NCBI GenBank assembly: GCA_022013205.1
Contig: JAKLQT010000182.1
Location: 1-6,581 of the forward strand
DNA length: 6,581 bases
Direction: 5' to 3'
DNA from: Candidatus Omnitrophota bacterium
GTDB lineage: Bacteria; Omnitrophota; Gorgyraeia; B26-G9
In this document: positions 4,815 to 6,581 of the stretch, one piece after another
Layout: each line of letters starts with the position of its first letter
Numbering within the stretch: the first letter of the stretch is position 1
Notes under the pieces: generated by a model
Seen by the model: only the letters and a program-made list of their open reading frames with translations
Databases searched by the model: none
Told to the model about the DNA's origin: nothing
Program-made: the position numbers and the translations under genes

Positions 4815-5051
4815 CTACTCATCAATATCTTCCTTATCAAAAGAACTCAGCTGAAATTTATTCCCCTCTGTTTTAACCAGTACTTCAACTTTTTTCTTTG
4901 CCTCCTGCAGTTTTTTGCCGCAAATACCGATTAATTTCATGCCCTCTTCGTAATGCTTTAAAGATAGATCAAGTGAAACATCATCACCTTCTAATTCTTC
5001 GGCTATTTTTTCAAGCTTTTTCAGAGCCTGTTCAAAAGAAAGTTCTTTCAT
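4815..5051 (-). CDS. xseB: exodeoxyribonuclease VII small subunit
   Basis: Small non-catalytic subunit of exonuclease VII; several copies bind each XseA, and the complex degrades single-stranded DNA. The 78-residue helical protein has the family pattern: SFEQALKKLEKIAEELE (5-21), then LDLSLKHYEEGMKL (27-40), a C near 44 and a helix rich in K and E (KKLQEAKKKVEVL, 46-58). The start codon overlaps the xseA stop in ATGA. The Shine-Dalgarno AAGGAG lies inside the last codons of xseA, so the two subunits are probably translationally coupled. The acidic tail (EDIDE) is unremarkable. Confidence 0.93.
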   Translation of the reverse strand: MKELSFEQALKKLEKIAEELEGDDVSLDLSLKHYEEGMKLIGICGKKLQEAKKKVEVLVKTEGNKFQLSSFDKEDIDE

Positions 5052-6262
5052 TCTTTAGTCTCCTTTATCTGACTTATAATAACACCTTTGTGCAGTTTTG
5101 TCTCTATAATATCCCCCTTTTTTAAGCCTTGAGTATTTTTAACTACTTTTCGCTCAGGGGTTAAATATGTAATACTATATCCTCTTGATAATATAGCCAG
5201 CGGATTAAGATTAACAAGCCTCGCGCTTATCTGCTTTAACAGCCCTTGTTTTTCTTTTAAAACATGGTCAAAGTGTGAAGATAAAAGCATTTGCAGATTA
5301 TCAAGATCCTGCTGGTACCGCTCTACGATAACTTGAGGCCTGCGCATCGCGTAGCTTTCGGCAAGCCTTTCAAAACGCATTTTTCCCAGCCTTATTTTCT
5401 GCGTTATCGATTCGGTTATTCTCGCCTGCATCGCGTCCAGAGTATTAACAATCTGCTCTTTTTCCCGCACTACAAGCTCAGCTGCTGCTGAGGGTGTAGG
5501 CGCTCTTAAATCAGCGGCAAAATCACAGATAGTAAAGTCTATCTCATGTCCTACCGCCGAGATCACGGGAATTTTAGAGTTATAAACCGCCCGGGCAACC
5601 GGTTCTTCATTAAAAGCCCATAGATCCTCAAGGCTTCCGCCTCCACGGCCTACAATAATGACATCGACTTCCTTATAATCGTTGAGGTCTTTTATCCCTT
5701 GCGCGATATCCAGGGCCGCGGTTTTACCCTGTACAAGGCATGGCCTGATAATAATATGCACATTAGCAAACCTGCGGCCGATAATATTGAGAATATCGCG
5801 TATTGCCGCGCCGCTTGAAGATGTAACTACTCCGATTTTTTTCGGTAAAAAAGGAATCTCACGTTTTCTGCTTTTATCAAATAACCCCTCTGCCTCAAGC
5901 TTCTTTTTCAACTGCTCAAAGGCCTGCAGCATCGCTCCCTTGCCCACAGGCTCAACGGATTCCACATATAATTGATATTGCCCTGATTGATCGTAAACAC
6001 TGATCCGGCCAAGTAAAATGCATTCCATGCCTTCTTCAATCTTAAACTTCAATTTCATGTTAGCGTTGCGGAAAAATACGCATTTCAGCTGCGCGTTTTT
6101 ATCCTTAAGCGTAAAATACATATGCCCTGACTGAGGAAGGCGCAGCGTAGAGACCTCTCCTTTAACCCAGACATTAGGAAAACTATCAGTTAATAACTCC
6201 CGGATATCTTTTGTCAGGTCAGTTACACTGTATATGTGTTTGTCTTCAAATAAATTGTTCAT
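5048..6262 (-). CDS. xseA: exodeoxyribonuclease VII large subunit
   Basis: Catalytic subunit of exonuclease VII, a metal-independent nuclease that degrades single-stranded DNA from both ends and acts in mismatch repair and damage tolerance. It has 404 residues, slightly short of E. coli XseA (about 456). The N-terminal OB-fold occupies about residues 8-103 (VWVKGEVSTLRLPQSGHMYF at 31-50). The nuclease core follows: VVTSSSGAAIRD (145-156), VGRGGGSLEDLWAFN (204-218), SAVGHEIDFTICDF (235-248) and ADLRAPTPSAAAELV (250-264). D156, R206, H239 and D242 are candidates for the conserved catalytic residues. A long helical coiled region (265-345) then a short C-terminal domain (NPLAILSRGYS at 353-363) complete it. 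The start is 10 bp after prfB. No Shine-Dalgarno is visible, but the N-terminus fits the family, so reinitiation after prfB is plausible. Confidence 0.95.
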   Translation of the reverse strand: MNNLFEDKHIYSVTDLTKDIRELLTDSFPNVWVKGEVSTLRLPQSGHMYFTLKDKNAQLKCVFFRNANMKLKFKIEEGMECILLGRISVYDQSGQYQLYVESVEPVGKGAMLQAFEQLKKKLEAEGLFDKSRKREIPFLPKKIGVVTSSSGAAIRDILNIIGRRFANVHIIIRPCLVQGKTAALDIAQGIKDLNDYKEVDVIIVGRGGGSLEDLWAFNEEPVARAVYNSKIPVISAVGHEIDFTICDFAADLRAPTPSAAAELVVREKEQIVNTLDAMQARITESITQKIRLGKMRFERLAESYAMRRPQVIVERYQQDLDNLQMLLSSHFDHVLKEKQGLLKQISARLVNLNPLAILSRGYSITYLTPERKVVKNTQGLKKGDIIETKLHKGVIISQIKETKE

Positions 6263-6272
6263 AGAAAATATA

Positions 6273-6581
6273 TTATTTTGATATTTTTACCTGCCACTTA
6301 AGAAATCCTTCTAAAAAATCATCCAGCTTTCCATCCATAACAGCAGGCACGTTTCCTGTCTCTACCCCTGTACGGTGGTCTTTTATCATGCTGTAAGGGT
6401 GCATAACATAGGAGCGTATCTGGCTGCCCCATTCGATCTTTTTTTTCTGCTCATTTTGCTTATCCGCGTCTTCCTGCCTTAGCCTTAATTCACGGTCATA
6501 AAGCCTTGATTTGAGCATTTTCATTGCCGTTGCTCTGTTTTTAATTTGAGAACGTTCGTTTTGGCATTGTACAACTATCCC
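6273..6581 (-). CDS. prfB: peptide chain release factor 2, C-terminal part (5' end outside window)
   Basis: The frame is open from base 6581 to TAA at 6273, giving the last 102 residues of a class I release factor. The first visible residues, GIVVQCQNERSQ, are what directly follows the GGQ peptidyl-hydrolysis loop, which is just outside the window. WGSQIRSYVMHPYSMIKDHR then marks RF2 rather than RF1, followed by TGVETGNVPAVMDGKLDDFLEGFL. RF2 releases nascent peptides at UGA and UAA codons on the ribosome. An ATG at 6524 is internal, not the start. The RF2 frameshift site, if present, would be near the 5' end and cannot be seen. It leads the prfB-xseA-xseB-dxs operon, 10 bp before xseA. Confidence 0.93.
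   Translation of the reverse strand, partial: GIVVQCQNERSQIKNRATAMKMLKSRLYDRELRLRQEDADKQNEQKKKIEWGSQIRSYVMHPYSMIKDHRTGVETGNVPAVMDGKLDDFLEGFLKWQVKISK

Overview
The window is a chromosomal segment of about 40 percent G+C, judged by eye. Every recognisable gene lies on the minus strand. Read in the direction of transcription (right to left) the order is prfB (3' part only) - xseA - xseB - dxs - gltX - tRNA-Gln(CUG) - two 187-bp tRNA-Gln-derived repeat units - a rho-independent terminator - the 5' part of a bacterial class C group II intron - a promoter and short ORF - the 5' end of a DUF1016/YhcG-type nuclease gene that runs off the left edge. The mix of a compact zinc-less GluRS, a gltX next to tRNA-Gln, and 7-bp-period (GTTANNN-like) intergenic repeats reminds me of uncultivated lineages such as Candidatus Omnitrophota. 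That is a guess from gestalt, and no marker here settles it.

Right part (2897-6581): a housekeeping block. prfB and xseA are 10 bp apart, xseA and xseB overlap by 4 bp (ATGA), and xseB and dxs are 28 bp apart, so this reads as one operon. It joins translation termination (RF2), DNA repair (exonuclease VII large and small subunits) and the first step of the MEP isoprenoid pathway (DXS). The ispA gene that often sits between xseB and dxs is absent. DXS has two unusual substitutions near the cofactor/active site.

Middle (1104-2896): gltX encodes a short GluRS, preceded by a 283-bp gap with heptamer repeats and followed 110 bp later by tRNA-Gln with anticodon CUG. A GluRS next to tRNA-Gln fits the indirect Gln-tRNA route (mischarging by GluRS, then GatCAB amidation), although GatCAB and GlnRS cannot be checked here.

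Left part (1-1103): the accessory and most unusual region. Two 187-bp tandem units follow the tRNA directly. Each carries the 3' half of the same tRNA, interrupted by a 44-nt hairpin insert in the T arm and a 63-bp palindromic insert in the anticodon loop. The 63-bp insert has near-perfect 10-bp terminal inverted repeats and is flanked by CAG (CTG on the minus strand). The two units differ at only three positions, and two of those form a compensatory T-A to C-G change in a 10-bp stem. The array ends at a terminator hairpin, and a class C group II intron 5' end begins immediately after the T tract, which is the classic insertion site of that class. No reverse transcriptase or domain V is visible, so the intron is a remnant. 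Beyond it lie a good sigma-70-type promoter, a 29-codon ORF and the truncated DUF1016 gene.
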